From Nostoc sp. NMS9 (GTDB lineage: Bacteria > Cyanobacteriota > Cyanobacteriia > Cyanobacteriales > Nostocaceae): a stretch of 64,000 bases of DNA. Numbering within the stretch: the first letter of the stretch is position 1; the number at the start of each line of letters is the position of its first letter. A model generated the notes under the pieces. It searched no databases. It was not told the origin of the DNA and saw only the letters and a program-made list of their open reading frames with translations. Below, piece after piece: positions 33,719-42,247 of this stretch. The DNA lies in assembly GCF_017114995.1 (NCBI RefSeq), contig NZ_JABXKL010000001.1, forward strand, positions 1 to 64,000, given 5' to 3'. The translations under genes and the position numbers were made by a program.

Positions 33719-36034
33719 ATGAACCCTAGTTTTTTAACTGCCCATACTCCAACCACGATCGCTATTGTTGGCGGAGGTTTTAGTGGTTCTCTAGTCGCTA
33801 CCCATCTATTAAAAACTGCAACCCAACCCCTTACCATTAAGCTGATTGAGCGTAGTCATCAAATTGGCAAGGGAATTGCCTACAGCACAGATACCAACTG
33901 TCATTTGCTGAATGTCTCGGCAGGCAACATGAGTGCATTTGCCCATGATCCGGGGCATTTGTTACGTTGGCTTCAGCACAACCGCGATGAGTTAGTAGCA
34001 TTTTTGCCCGAAGAAGTCAATGCCAGTACATTCATACCTCGTAAGGTCTATGGTTTATACATTCAATCGGTTTTGGCAGAAGCAGAAGCCACAGCACCTA
34101 GTGATGTGCGACTAGAACGCTTGACCGATGAAGTGGTAGGGGTACAGCCGGAAGAAAAAGGCGCAATCATTTCTCTACGTAGTGGTCGCTGTTTTGCCGC
34201 AGACAGAGTTGTGTTGGCATTGGGGAACTCACCTTCTGCACCCCCCGCCATGCAAAACGCCAACAGTGATGATGAAAGTTATCTGCGGAATGCTTGGTCA
34301 GCTGATGCCCTAGCAGACCTTGATGCTGATGCACCTGTGTTGCTAATTGGTACAGGACTGACGATGGTGGATATGGTTTTATCTCTGAGCGATCGCCAAC
34401 ATCGGGGTAAAATTTATGCTGTATCCCGACGAGGATTATTTCCCCTCAAACATCAAGCGGCTCAACCTTATCCCTGTTTCTTGACCCCAGAAAATTCACC
34501 AAAAAGTGTACGTGGCTGGTTACGTCGGCTGCGTGCCGAGGTGGAAATTGCTGCTGCCCAAGGCTACGACTGGCGAGCAGTAATTGATTCTCTGCGTCCC
34601 ATGATTCAGAAAATTTGGCAAAAACTACCAACAGAGGAACAGCAACGTTTTTTGCGTCATCTGACACCCTATTGGGATGTGCATCGTCACCGCATTGCCC
34701 CCAGAGTGGCGGATGTTGTAACTGAAATGCTGGATTCTGCTCAACTCACCATTGCCGCCGGGCGGATTCGGGAATATCAAGCTTTGCCGGACGGTGTAGC
34801 AGTGACCGTGTGCCAGCGCAAAACTCAAACTAATCATATCTTGCACGTTCGTCGGGTAGTTAATTGTACAGGGGTAGCAGCAGATTATCGCCGATCGCCT
34901 CATCCTCTGATTACTAATTTGCGATCGCAGAAATTAATTCGCCCCAATGCCATCGGTTTAGGATTAGATACAGATACCCACGGTGCTTTATATGCAGCAG
35001 ACGGTAACGTTTCGACGCTGCTTTATACCTTGGGAACTCCCCGCAAGGGTGACTTGTGGGAAACTATCGCTGTACCAGAATTACGGGGACAGGCGCAGGA
35101 ATTATCTAAGGCGTTGTTGCAGTCGCTACCAGTGCGTGTGCGTCCTATTCCGACGATGCCTTTATTAAGCGTAACTGATGTCTACGACGGGCTACGCCTA
35201 CGCAGTGCAGAGATACCCCAGTCAACTTTCCTATTTCGGCAATTTTTTGACCCTGAAACTAGTAGTTACACTTATTTAATTGCCGATCAGCAGACAGGAG
35301 ATGCTGTTCTAGTCGATCCTGTATTAGAGCAAGTTGACCGTGATTTACAATCATTAGATGAATTGGGATTAAAGCTACGCTACTGTCTAGAAACTCACCT
35401 TCATGCCGATCACATCACAGGAGCAGGCAAACTCAGGCAACAAACAGGTGCTCAGGTAATTGTTCCCCAGAATACTGCTGTGACAAAAGCCGATCGCTCC
35501 CTTGTCGGTGGCGAAATCCTAGAGGTGGGATCGGTAATCATCGAAACAATTTCCACGCCAGGTCACACCGCCAGTCACATAGCATATTTGGTGAACAAAA
35601 CCCATCTGTTAACTGGTGATGCCTTATTTATTCGTGGTTGTGGACGCACAGATTTTCAGGGAGGTGATCCTGGAACTTTATACGATGTAGTGACACAACA
35701 CTTATTCACCTTGCCAGATGATACCTTGGTGTATCCTGCCCATGACTATAAAGGGCGTACAGTTTCCACTATTGGCGAAGAAAAGCGGCTTAATCCCAGA
35801 TTTAGCGATCGCAGCCGTAGTCAATTTATTACCATCATGAATAATCTCAAATTGAGTTATCCCCAAAAGATGAATGCAGCAGTACCAGCGAATGAATACT
35901 GTGGTGATTTTATTCCTCAAGAAAGCTTAGACCAGGCTACGAGTTCGGCAACAGATGAAGAACAGAAACAAATAGAACTCACAGTCATGACTAATACAGA
36001 AATCTACAATGATTACTTTGCTATGTATATCTAA
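33719..36034 (+). CDS. FAD/NAD(P)-binding oxidoreductase fused to persulfide-dioxygenase-like MBL domain
   Basis: 771 aa from the ATG at 33719; a TTG at 33698 is also open. Residues 1-480 form an FAD/NAD(P)-binding protein: TIAIVGGGFSGSLVATHL at the start and a second Rossmann-like motif VLLIGTGLTMVDMVLSL near 210. Residues from about 500 form a metallo-beta-lactamase domain of the ETHE1 type: FLFRQFFDPETSSYTYLIA, the metal motif HLHADHITG (about 560), TPGHTASHIAY, GDALFIRGCGRTDF and YPAHDYKG. ETHE1 proteins oxidise glutathione persulfide to sulfite. The two halves usually occur as separate proteins. The junction is encoded by a dispersed repeat (35177-35203). Confidence 0.87.
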   Translation: MNPSFLTAHTPTTIAIVGGGFSGSLVATHLLKTATQPLTIKLIERSHQIGKGIAYSTDTNCHLLNVSAGNMSAFAHDPGHLLRWLQHNRDELVAFLPEEVNASTFIPRKVYGLYIQSVLAEAEATAPSDVRLERLTDEVVGVQPEEKGAIISLRSGRCFAADRVVLALGNSPSAPPAMQNANSDDESYLRNAWSADALADLDADAPVLLIGTGLTMVDMVLSLSDRQHRGKIYAVSRRGLFPLKHQAAQPYPCFLTPENSPKSVRGWLRRLRAEVEIAAAQGYDWRAVIDSLRPMIQKIWQKLPTEEQQRFLRHLTPYWDVHRHRIAPRVADVVTEMLDSAQLTIAAGRIREYQALPDGVAVTVCQRKTQTNHILHVRRVVNCTGVAADYRRSPHPLITNLRSQKLIRPNAIGLGLDTDTHGALYAADGNVSTLLYTLGTPRKGDLWETIAVPELRGQAQELSKALLQSLPVRVRPIPTMPLLSVTDVYDGLRLRSAEIPQSTFLFRQFFDPETSSYTYLIADQQTGDAVLVDPVLEQVDRDLQSLDELGLKLRYCLETHLHADHITGAGKLRQQTGAQVIVPQNTAVTKADRSLVGGEILEVGSVIIETISTPGHTASHIAYLVNKTHLLTGDALFIRGCGRTDFQGGDPGTLYDVVTQHLFTLPDDTLVYPAHDYKGRTVSTIGEEKRLNPRFSDRSRSQFITIMNNLKLSYPQKMNAAVPANEYCGDFIPQESLDQATSSATDEEQKQIELTVMTNTEIYNDYFAMYI
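35177..35203. repeat. Dispersed repeat copy translated at a domain junction
   Basis: GATGTCTACGACGGGCTACG and the next seven bases belong to a GC-rich repeat that recurs, slightly longer and inverted, at 51641-51670 in non-coding DNA. Here it is read in frame as about residues 487-495 (DVYDGLRLR), between the FAD and MBL domains. Confidence 0.7.
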
Positions 36035-36060
36035 GATGAATTCTAGTAATAAATTTACCT

Positions 36061-36220
36061 GAGTCGTTGGTTTAGACTACGCGGTAGTTGAGCGTAGTCT
36101 AAACCCAAGCAACTGAATAGTCGAGAGTTGAGCGTATTTGTGCTGAACGTAGTCGTACCCTTTCAGGGAAGCAAGCTGCGCGTAGCGTCCCGTAGGGAAG
36201 TAGTCGAAACTCATCAGCTT
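36061..36220. repeat. Cluster of short dispersed repeats
   Basis: GTAGTTGAGCGTAGTC-like units recur in direct and inverted form (TAGACTACGCGGTAGTTGAG, GAGTTGAGCGTATTTG, AGTCGTACCCTTTCAGGG, GCGTAGCGTCCCGTAGGG). It lies between two genes and has no credible coding capacity. Confidence 0.55.
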
Positions 36221-36289
36221 TTGGGTTAAATTATATCTGTTGAGTAATGGCTCTAGAATGTTAGATATTGGCTCAGTTAACATACGCCT

Positions 36290-36533
36290 ATGTCACTCCA
36301 AGAAATTAAAGAACAAGCTTTCAATTTGCCGCCCAATGAGCGACTAGCTCTGGTAAATTTCATTGTTGAATCACTCCAAGCTGAACTAAGTCTTCAGACA
36401 AACCAAACACAGACAGAACAAGCTTCTGTTTATATTCCTGGCAGTTCTATCAAGGGGGAAGTTAGGTGCAGAACAAGAACGGACAGCTTTAATTAGTCGA
36501 ATGCGCGGATTCTTGAAAGTAGTTTCTCTATAG
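36290..36533 (+). pseudogene. Frameshifted addiction-module antitoxin remnant
   Basis: The frame starts like a short addiction-module protein: MSLQEIKEQAFNLPPNERLA then LVNFIVESLQAEL. At about 36455 the frame breaks; the family continuation ERTALISRMRGFLKV is found in the next frame and stops at 36531-36533, before the usual EE..VEKYL end. No toxin follows, since the convergent SDR gene ends at 36565. I read it as a decayed antitoxin. Confidence 0.6.
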
Positions 36534-36564
36534 TGTAGGCAGCCCAATACTTCAGTTTTACTCA

Positions 36565-37254
36565 TTAGAATTTTTCGACCCAAGGTCGCAATTCCACTTC
36601 CCATGTCCAAGCATTGCGAGGTTGGCGGAGAATGTTCAGGTAAGTTTGCGCGATCGCATCTGGATCAAGTAAACTATCTGGTTGATTATCTGGTTCTATC
36701 CGGGTAGCAGAACGAATTGCTCCATCAATCACAAAATGCGCTACATGGATATTCTGAGGAGCCAATTCACGGGCAATGCTTTGAGCCAAACCCCGTAAAG
36801 CAAATTTACCCATTGCAAACGGTGCAGACTGAGGATAACCCTTAACACTGGCGGAAGCACCTGTAAAAAAGATAGCTCCCCCACCCACAGCTAACTGACG
36901 TTTTGCCGCCGCTTGTGCTACTAAAAAGCCACCATACGCAGTAATTTCTAGTGTTTTGGCAACATCGGCTGGGTCAAGTTCCACAAATGAACCCCGAACG
37001 CGCCAGCTAGGATTATACACAACCAATGTTGGTACTCCTAGTTTTTGTTCGACATCTGTAAATAGTTGTTCAACTTCATCTAGTTGAGAAGCATCAGCAG
37101 TAAAACTGACGGCTCCAATTTCATCAGACAATGCTTTGAGCTTATCAATTTGCCTTGCTGCTAAAGCAATAGTAAAGCCTTCTTTTGCCAATAAACGGGC
37201 TAGTGAAGCACTGAGTCCACTACCAGCCCCAACAATCAATGCAATATTTGTCAT
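36565..37254 (-). CDS. Short-chain dehydrogenase/reductase (SDR) family protein, atypical active site
   Basis: 229 aa from the ATG at 37252-37254, which has GAGGG before it; the frame is open to 37317. The cofactor motif is ALIVGAGSGLSASLARLLA (TGxxxGxG-like) and the cofactor-side block is VVYNPSWRVRG, where classical SDRs have NNAG. The active-site region reads FFTGASASVKGYPQSAPFAM then GKFALRGL. The Ser and Lys of the S-Y-K triad are present, but the Tyr position of YxxxK is Phe (FAMGK). Either the enzyme uses another residue or it is not a classical dehydrogenase. It is convergent to the antitoxin remnant and on the same strand as the methyltransferase upstream, 120 bp away. Confidence 0.8.
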   Translation of the reverse strand: MTNIALIVGAGSGLSASLARLLAKEGFTIALAARQIDKLKALSDEIGAVSFTADASQLDEVEQLFTDVEQKLGVPTLVVYNPSWRVRGSFVELDPADVAKTLEITAYGGFLVAQAAAKRQLAVGGGAIFFTGASASVKGYPQSAPFAMGKFALRGLAQSIARELAPQNIHVAHFVIDGAIRSATRIEPDNQPDSLLDPDAIAQTYLNILRQPRNAWTWEVELRPWVEKF

Positions 37255-37374
37255 ACCCTCAATTTCTCCCTTGTAATTTGAACCATAATTTGACCAAACG
37301 GTCACGAAATACTTCAAAAGCAGTTAGGACATTCCCCCTTTTCCAGGGTACATACAAAAAAACCAGTAAAGACA

Positions 37375-38256
37375 TCAAGAATTGCAAAGGGTTAAAACAA
37401 AAGTAGAGCCAATAGCCAACATTGATTTAACAACCTCTGGCTCAATCCCTAAAGGCTTTAAACAAGTAATTTGATTCATCATTTCGAGCATACTATATTC
37501 TTTAATATTAAACCCTTGTTCATAAGCGAACTGTTTCACATAGTCGATGTTTTCAAAGTGATAATTATTAATAGCTCGACCTGAGACATTACTTGCAGTT
37601 CGATTTAGTCTTTGCAACCCAGGACTAATTTGCCGTAATTGATTCAAGCCATCAAAAGTGGTTAGGTCAGGTGTAATCCATACACCGCCGTAAACTTGCA
37701 GTATCTCACGAACATTAGCAAACACTTTTTGCTTTTCTGCTAAGGTTAGGTATGTTAACAATCCTTCGCATAAAACAACTACAGGTTGGTTTTGATGTAA
37801 ATAATTTACGTTCAAAGGAAACTGACTAGGTTGATTAGTAGCATCAATTGCTTCAAAATACAAATTCTGCCGTTCTCCAATCAATCGTTTTACGAGTTGC
37901 TGCTTCTGACTAATCATTGCAGGTAAATCACTTTCAACAAAAGTGATATTTTGATTTTGAGACATTGCCATACCACGAGGCAATAATCCAGATGCTAACT
38001 CGATAATTTGGGTAGTCTCAAATTGCAAGTGTTGAGATATTACTTGATTAACAGCTTTGTAACGAGCCTCAACAAGAACAGACACTTCACTCGGCTGACT
38101 TAATTTTTTTTGTTGCAGTTGTTCTATGAAGCTTTCGGCATTAACTAATTGAGCTAATTCCTTGCCATAAAGGATATCAGTAAACTGCCTAGTATAAGCT
38201 ACCATCAAAGCTGTTGGACTAATTGCATCAAAAGAGCTTGCTTGTGATTGAACCAT
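37375..38256 (-). CDS. LCM-family SAM methyltransferase
   Basis: 293 aa. It matches the leucine-carboxyl-methyltransferase-like family: ARYKAVNQVISQHL near the start, the SAM motif IIELASGLLPRGM (about 84-96), ITFVESDLP, and LCEGLLTYLTLAEK in the middle. Relatives methylate free carboxylates or polyketide-type acids in bacteria. GAGGT lies 6 nt before the ATG. It precedes the SDR gene on the same strand and may be in one unit with it. The substrate is unknown. Confidence 0.8.
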   Translation of the reverse strand: MVQSQASSFDAISPTALMVAYTRQFTDILYGKELAQLVNAESFIEQLQQKKLSQPSEVSVLVEARYKAVNQVISQHLQFETTQIIELASGLLPRGMAMSQNQNITFVESDLPAMISQKQQLVKRLIGERQNLYFEAIDATNQPSQFPLNVNYLHQNQPVVVLCEGLLTYLTLAEKQKVFANVREILQVYGGVWITPDLTTFDGLNQLRQISPGLQRLNRTASNVSGRAINNYHFENIDYVKQFAYEQGFNIKEYSMLEMMNQITCLKPLGIEPEVVKSMLAIGSTFVLTLCNS

Positions 38257-38690
38257 CTGCTACCTCACATATAGTTTTTTATCTGATCTAATATTTGTGT
38301 ATCTAATATATAATACGGTAAAACTATTGACTTAGCGTATTTGCCAAGCACGTTTTGGATATAACCCTTGAAATAGCATTAACTTTTGGTCAGGGTATGA
38401 TTCAAAATTTGGTCATCCGGGGGGTAAAAGCACATCCCTCAAATGATTAACATAACCAACAATTTACCAAAGCTATACTAAACAAGCTCCTGACTTTTTG
38501 TCAAAATGAGCAACAGAGATATTTTTGTAGTTAGCGCTCTTTTATTACTCACAAAAACATCGCCTTCATCATGATCCAGTTAACGCAATACAAGGTTTAG
38601 TCCATCAACATCAAGAACTTCTCTGTGTGCTTGAGTCTCAGGCTCTTTCATACGAATTAGACAGCTAGGGCCTGTACCTTAAACGATATC
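38257..38690. other. Non-coding gap with a possible decayed reading frame
   Basis: The left 240 bp are AT-rich without recognisable signals. From about 38505 a plus-strand frame starting MSNRDIFVVSALLLLTKT breaks by frameshift, and a second frame continues (HHDPVNAIQGLVHQHQ) to a stop near 38667. It may be the remains of a gene, but I do not recognise it. Confidence 0.3.
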
Positions 38691-40427
38691 TTATATTTTT
38701 AGTTGCATATTGTACAAATTCGAGTAAGTACCATTCACCGCGATTAACTCTTCATGCGTTCCTTGTTCATCAATTCCATTATCCGTTAATACTACAATTC
38801 TTTGTGCGTTTCTGACTGTTGACAGACGATGGGCTATAACTAGTGTTGTCCGGTTATCGGTTAACTTCTCCAATGAATCTTGAATGGCCTTTTCACTTTC
38901 ATTATCCAGATTGCTCGTCGCTTCATCAAAAATGATAACGGGTGGATTTTTTAAGAAAGCGCGTGCAATACTCAACCTTTGCTTTTGGCCTCCTGATAAT
39001 TTTACGCCACGCTGACCAATATCCGTATTGTAACCATCCGGTAATGTCATAATAAAATCATGGGCATTCGCTTTTTTGGCTGCTTCAATGATTTCTTCCT
39101 GGCTTGCCTCAAGCTTACCGTAGCGAATATTTTCTAAAACTGTCCCAGCAAACAAGTACACATCTTGTTGAACAATACCTATGTTCTTTCGTAATGAGCG
39201 TAAGCTGATATCTTTAATATTTTCACCATCGAGTAGTATTTCTCCATTGCTTACTTCATAAAAGCGGGGAATTAAGGAACATAGGGTTGTTTTACCAACA
39301 CCTGAAGCCCCCACTAAGGCAACATATTCGCCAGCTTTTATACTCAAAGAGATGTTCTTTAATACATGGTCATTGTCTTCTTTATACTTGAAGATTACAT
39401 CTTTGAATTCCACATTTCCTTGAACATGATTAAGTTCGATCGCATCTGCTGAATCTTGTATATCCGGCTCCACCTGCATAATGTGCATAAATCGGTCAAA
39501 GCCAGTGATACCTTCTTGATACAGTCTGGCAAAGTTAACAAATCTCCGAATTGGATCAATGAGGATGCCAATATATAACAAATAGGTCACTAAATCGGCT
39601 AAACCCAAAGAAGTATTTACAATAGCAACACCACCAAAGACAATCACTACAATAGTCATCAGTTGCGTAAAGACATTTATCCCCTCATGAAAGTAGGCTT
39701 CGCTCTTATAACCGTCTCGTCTGCTCTCAACAAAACGGGTGTTTGTGTATGCAAACTTCTTCTTTTCCCTTGTCTCGTTGGTAAACGATTGTACTACCCT
39801 AATACCTGCCAGCGTGTCTTCTACTTGTGCGTTAATATCACCAATTCTTTCCTTGCTTGTTCTTAGGGCAATATTCATTTTCTTATTGAAATATATGGCA
39901 TAAACTATCATGATAGGAAAGAAGAGAAAGACAATTAAAGTCAGATTAACGTTAACAGTGATTAAAATAATAAAAGCACCGACAAACTTCACTAACCCGA
40001 TGACAATATCTTCAGGACCATGATGATACAGTTCACTGATTGATTCCAAATCATTGGTGATACGGGTCATCAACTGACCTGTTTTTTGTTGATCATAAAA
40101 ACGAAACGATAGCTTTAGATAATGGTCAAATAAGTCACGGCGCATATCACTTTCCATCATGGTTCCCATCATGTGTCCCCGATAGTCAACAAATGTGTTG
40201 CACAAAGCATGAACCACAACCAAAGTGAGCATGACTGTGCCGACTGTATATATTTGACCGAGCGCATTGGGTGCATTTACTTCCAAGACATTTTTGGTAA
40301 TGTATCTTGCACACAAGGGAAGTAACAACGTAATTACTGAAACAATAAATGCACATACGATATCTGCAAAAAGCAATCCTAGATATGGCTTGTAATACGA
40401 CAAGAATTTCTTGTTTCGAGAACCCAT
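38691..40427 (-). CDS. ABC exporter, fused permease and ATPase, Firmicutes-like
   Basis: 578 aa from the ATG at 40425-40427, with GAGGA 8 nt before it; the frame is open further up. Six membrane helices (about 15-300) are followed by an ATPase domain with Walker A GASGVGKTT, signature LSGGQKQRL and Walker B VIIFDEATSNLD. It is of the homodimeric MsbA/LmrA/BmrA type that exports drugs, lipids or peptides. The wording of the protein (RFYDQQKTGQLMTRITNDLE, NIGIVQQDVYLFAGTVLENI) looks much more like Firmicutes exporters than cyanobacterial ones. An unusual 550-bp leader with a short coding frame lies upstream. Lateral acquisition is likely but unproven. Confidence 0.88.
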   Translation of the reverse strand: MGSRNKKFLSYYKPYLGLLFADIVCAFIVSVITLLLPLCARYITKNVLEVNAPNALGQIYTVGTVMLTLVVVHALCNTFVDYRGHMMGTMMESDMRRDLFDHYLKLSFRFYDQQKTGQLMTRITNDLESISELYHHGPEDIVIGLVKFVGAFIILITVNVNLTLIVFLFFPIMIVYAIYFNKKMNIALRTSKERIGDINAQVEDTLAGIRVVQSFTNETREKKKFAYTNTRFVESRRDGYKSEAYFHEGINVFTQLMTIVVIVFGGVAIVNTSLGLADLVTYLLYIGILIDPIRRFVNFARLYQEGITGFDRFMHIMQVEPDIQDSADAIELNHVQGNVEFKDVIFKYKEDNDHVLKNISLSIKAGEYVALVGASGVGKTTLCSLIPRFYEVSNGEILLDGENIKDISLRSLRKNIGIVQQDVYLFAGTVLENIRYGKLEASQEEIIEAAKKANAHDFIMTLPDGYNTDIGQRGVKLSGGQKQRLSIARAFLKNPPVIIFDEATSNLDNESEKAIQDSLEKLTDNRTTLVIAHRLSTVRNAQRIVVLTDNGIDEQGTHEELIAVNGTYSNLYNMQLKI

Positions 40428-40570
40428 AAAGTTTTTCCTCAAACAGCTAAGGCTGCATTGTAATGGTGGACAAACAACGAAATCAGGCTGATATAATTTG
40501 TTAGTTTTTTCGCTAAGGTGATCAAAAATCAAAAAGTGACTATGTGATACTCACGACTCCAAAACAATGA

Positions 40571-40603
40571 GCGGCGTAGGGTATCCCTTCCCTAGCCGCT
40601 CAA
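40571..40603. promoter_or_regulatory. Strong hairpin in the leader of the ABC exporter
   Basis: GAGCGGC-G-TAGGG and CCCTA-GCCGCTC form a 12-bp stem with one bulge and an 8-nt loop. On the minus (transcribed) strand it is followed by ATTGTTTTGG, a weak U tract, so it could be an attenuator or a plain stable stem between the short leader frame and the exporter gene. Confidence 0.5.
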
Positions 40604-40986
40604 AACAAAACGACCACAGACGAAAGATCCCTGTAGCCGCATAATTTCTTATGAATTAAACGGCCACGAGTGTGGCGTACACCCATGACCGAAAATGTTC
40701 CTTCCTAGTGCATGAACAAGTGCGGTAGAACAAACGCACTGACGCATTTATATTGCACTCTGCGACAGCGTAATGCTACACACCTATTCCATAATCACTA
40801 TTGGAGGCAATACACCCATACATCGATATGTAGCAAGGGTCTAACCACTAGCCACTGCGATATACACAGCGACGGGAAGACAACTAGAGAGCTACGAAAC
40901 CGATACAATTACCGGATGCTCACAGATACCTCAAATAGTTCAGCGACCGTTCACACGACCTGAAGGCATTCTTTTGGTTAAAAGGC

Positions 40987-41064
40987 TCACTCCACAAGCG
41001 AGCAGGCCACACTACATGGAGCAGCATTGGTCAGCTCATACATTTTGTAGATTAAAGCTGTCAT
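40987..41064 (-). CDS. 25-residue leader peptide upstream of the ABC exporter
   Basis: An ATG at 41062-41064, preceded by a good AGGAG site (TTTTTTAGGAGACGCAAAG), opens a frame of 25 codons (MTALIYKMYELTNAAPCSVA, then CSLVE, stop). About 560 nt of non-coding leader with a strong hairpin separate it from the exporter. A short, well-initiated peptide before a long leader of a drug-type exporter is the layout of translational attenuators. It may also be a truncated gene end or a tiny cysteine-containing peptide. The function is unknown. Confidence 0.45.
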   Translation of the reverse strand: MTALIYKMYELTNAAPCSVACSLVE

Positions 41065-41147
41065 CTTTGCGTCTCCTAAAAAATTTCAATCTTGTGTAGT
41101 ATACAGTAACACGCAGATTATTAGAGGTCAAGTCAGTTAGGAGAATT

Positions 41148-42020
41148 TCAACCCTCTACCTGCTCTATCTCTACACCCGTTCCTTGGTCTAATTCTATGA
41201 ACTTTGGCCCGGCGATCAAAACTACGATCATCATTAAAATACTCGTCACCATGATGATGCTCACCACGCTGGGATCTTCAAAATTACTTGTAGCTACTAA
41301 TAATGCTGCGGCAAAATTACGTTGAGCTGTTCCTACTCCTAGCACTCGTTGAGTATCGATACCAGGGCCGCCCAAAAGATAACCTACGCTAAAAGAGAAG
41401 ACTATGAAAACAGCACAAACTAAGATTGCACCTGTTTGTAATAAGCCAATGATATCGTTAGTGTGAACTATCAGCCTAACTACCAGACCTAAAAGCAATC
41501 CAGCATTAGATAATTTGAACAAAATTGGCTGGATAATGGGGGCGATCGCACTCAATTTTGCTTTGATGAATAACCCAATGATCAATGGGCTGACCATCAT
41601 TAACAATAAGGGTTTGGCAATGTCCCAGGAGTTAATTTGTACACCTTCCACCACTAAGGGCAGTACAATCGGCATATAAAAAATTGTGCCCAGCATTAGC
41701 AACATCATTAATCCCACCGAGAAAGCTATATTGCCTTTGACTATGTGGGCAAGTTTAGGTAGTGCTGGAGGCCCTGATGCTACTGCCATGATCAGTAAGC
41801 CATCTCTGAGTGGTTCACTTAAATGTACTACTTGCAATAGTAAATATACAAAAAGCGGCACTAGCACAAAATTTGTTAGCAGCGATGATATGACTAAGCG
41901 GAGGTTGCGGAGTGGTTCCCAAATCTGTTGTACGGTGAGACTTAACCCTGCACCCAGCATGGTGAACACGATAAATGTGAAAAGTGCGAGTTTGTCGATT
42001 AATGACAAGATTTCGTTCAT
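41148..42020 (-). CDS. Bile-acid:sodium symporter (BASS) family transporter
   Basis: 290 aa with about nine or ten hydrophobic helices and no signal peptide. It has the family's VASGPPALPKLA helix break and the GVGTAQRNFAAAL motif (about 227-239) of BASS/SBF proteins, in which conserved polar residues bind sodium and an anionic solute. GTGAGA lies about 9 nt before the ATG. Family members move bile acids, pyruvate, pantothenate or sulfur-containing anions. The gene lies next to an arylsulfatase and its maturase on the same strand, which makes uptake of an organic anion, perhaps a sulfate ester or sulfonate, a fair guess. Confidence 0.82.
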   Translation of the reverse strand: MNEILSLIDKLALFTFIVFTMLGAGLSLTVQQIWEPLRNLRLVISSLLTNFVLVPLFVYLLLQVVHLSEPLRDGLLIMAVASGPPALPKLAHIVKGNIAFSVGLMMLLMLGTIFYMPIVLPLVVEGVQINSWDIAKPLLLMMVSPLIIGLFIKAKLSAIAPIIQPILFKLSNAGLLLGLVVRLIVHTNDIIGLLQTGAILVCAVFIVFSFSVGYLLGGPGIDTQRVLGVGTAQRNFAAALLVATSNFEDPSVVSIIMVTSILMMIVVLIAGPKFIELDQGTGVEIEQVEG

Positions 42021-42035
42021 GATTTTTTATCTCAC

Positions 42036-42245
42036 GCGGAGGGGCGGAGGGGCAGAGGGGAGAGGGGCAGGGGAGATGAGAGAGCAGGGGAGCAGGGGGC
42101 AGGGAGCAGAGGAGCGGGGAGATGAAGGAGATGAGGGGACAAGGGGACAAGGAGATAAACAAAACTCCTAACTCTTAACTCTTAACTCCTAACTCAGCAC
42201 TCAACACTCAGCACTCAGCACTCCTAACGCCCAATGCCCAATCCC
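42036..42245. repeat. Purine-rich tract and heptanucleotide tandem repeats (STRR type)
   Basis: The left part (42036-42156) is a run of GGGGAG/GAGGGGCA-like units. The right part (42166-42245) has tandem heptads such as AACTCTT, AACTCCT and CACTCAG, ending in GCCCAATGCCCAATCC. Such short tandemly repeated repetitive sequences mark heterocyst-forming cyanobacteria. The block fills the gap between the BASS and sulfatase genes; frames through it are artefacts. Confidence 0.85.
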
Positions 42246-42247
42246 TA

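Noticed and set aside
40712..40963. Plus-strand 83-codon frame in the leader of the ABC exporter
   Set aside because: Its composition is not protein-like, it has no ribosome site, and it lies opposite the exporter's leader region.
41686..42171. Plus-strand 161-codon frame opposite the BASS gene
   Set aside because: Antisense to conserved membrane helices and ending in the purine-rich repeat (RGGGAEGRGAGE-type).
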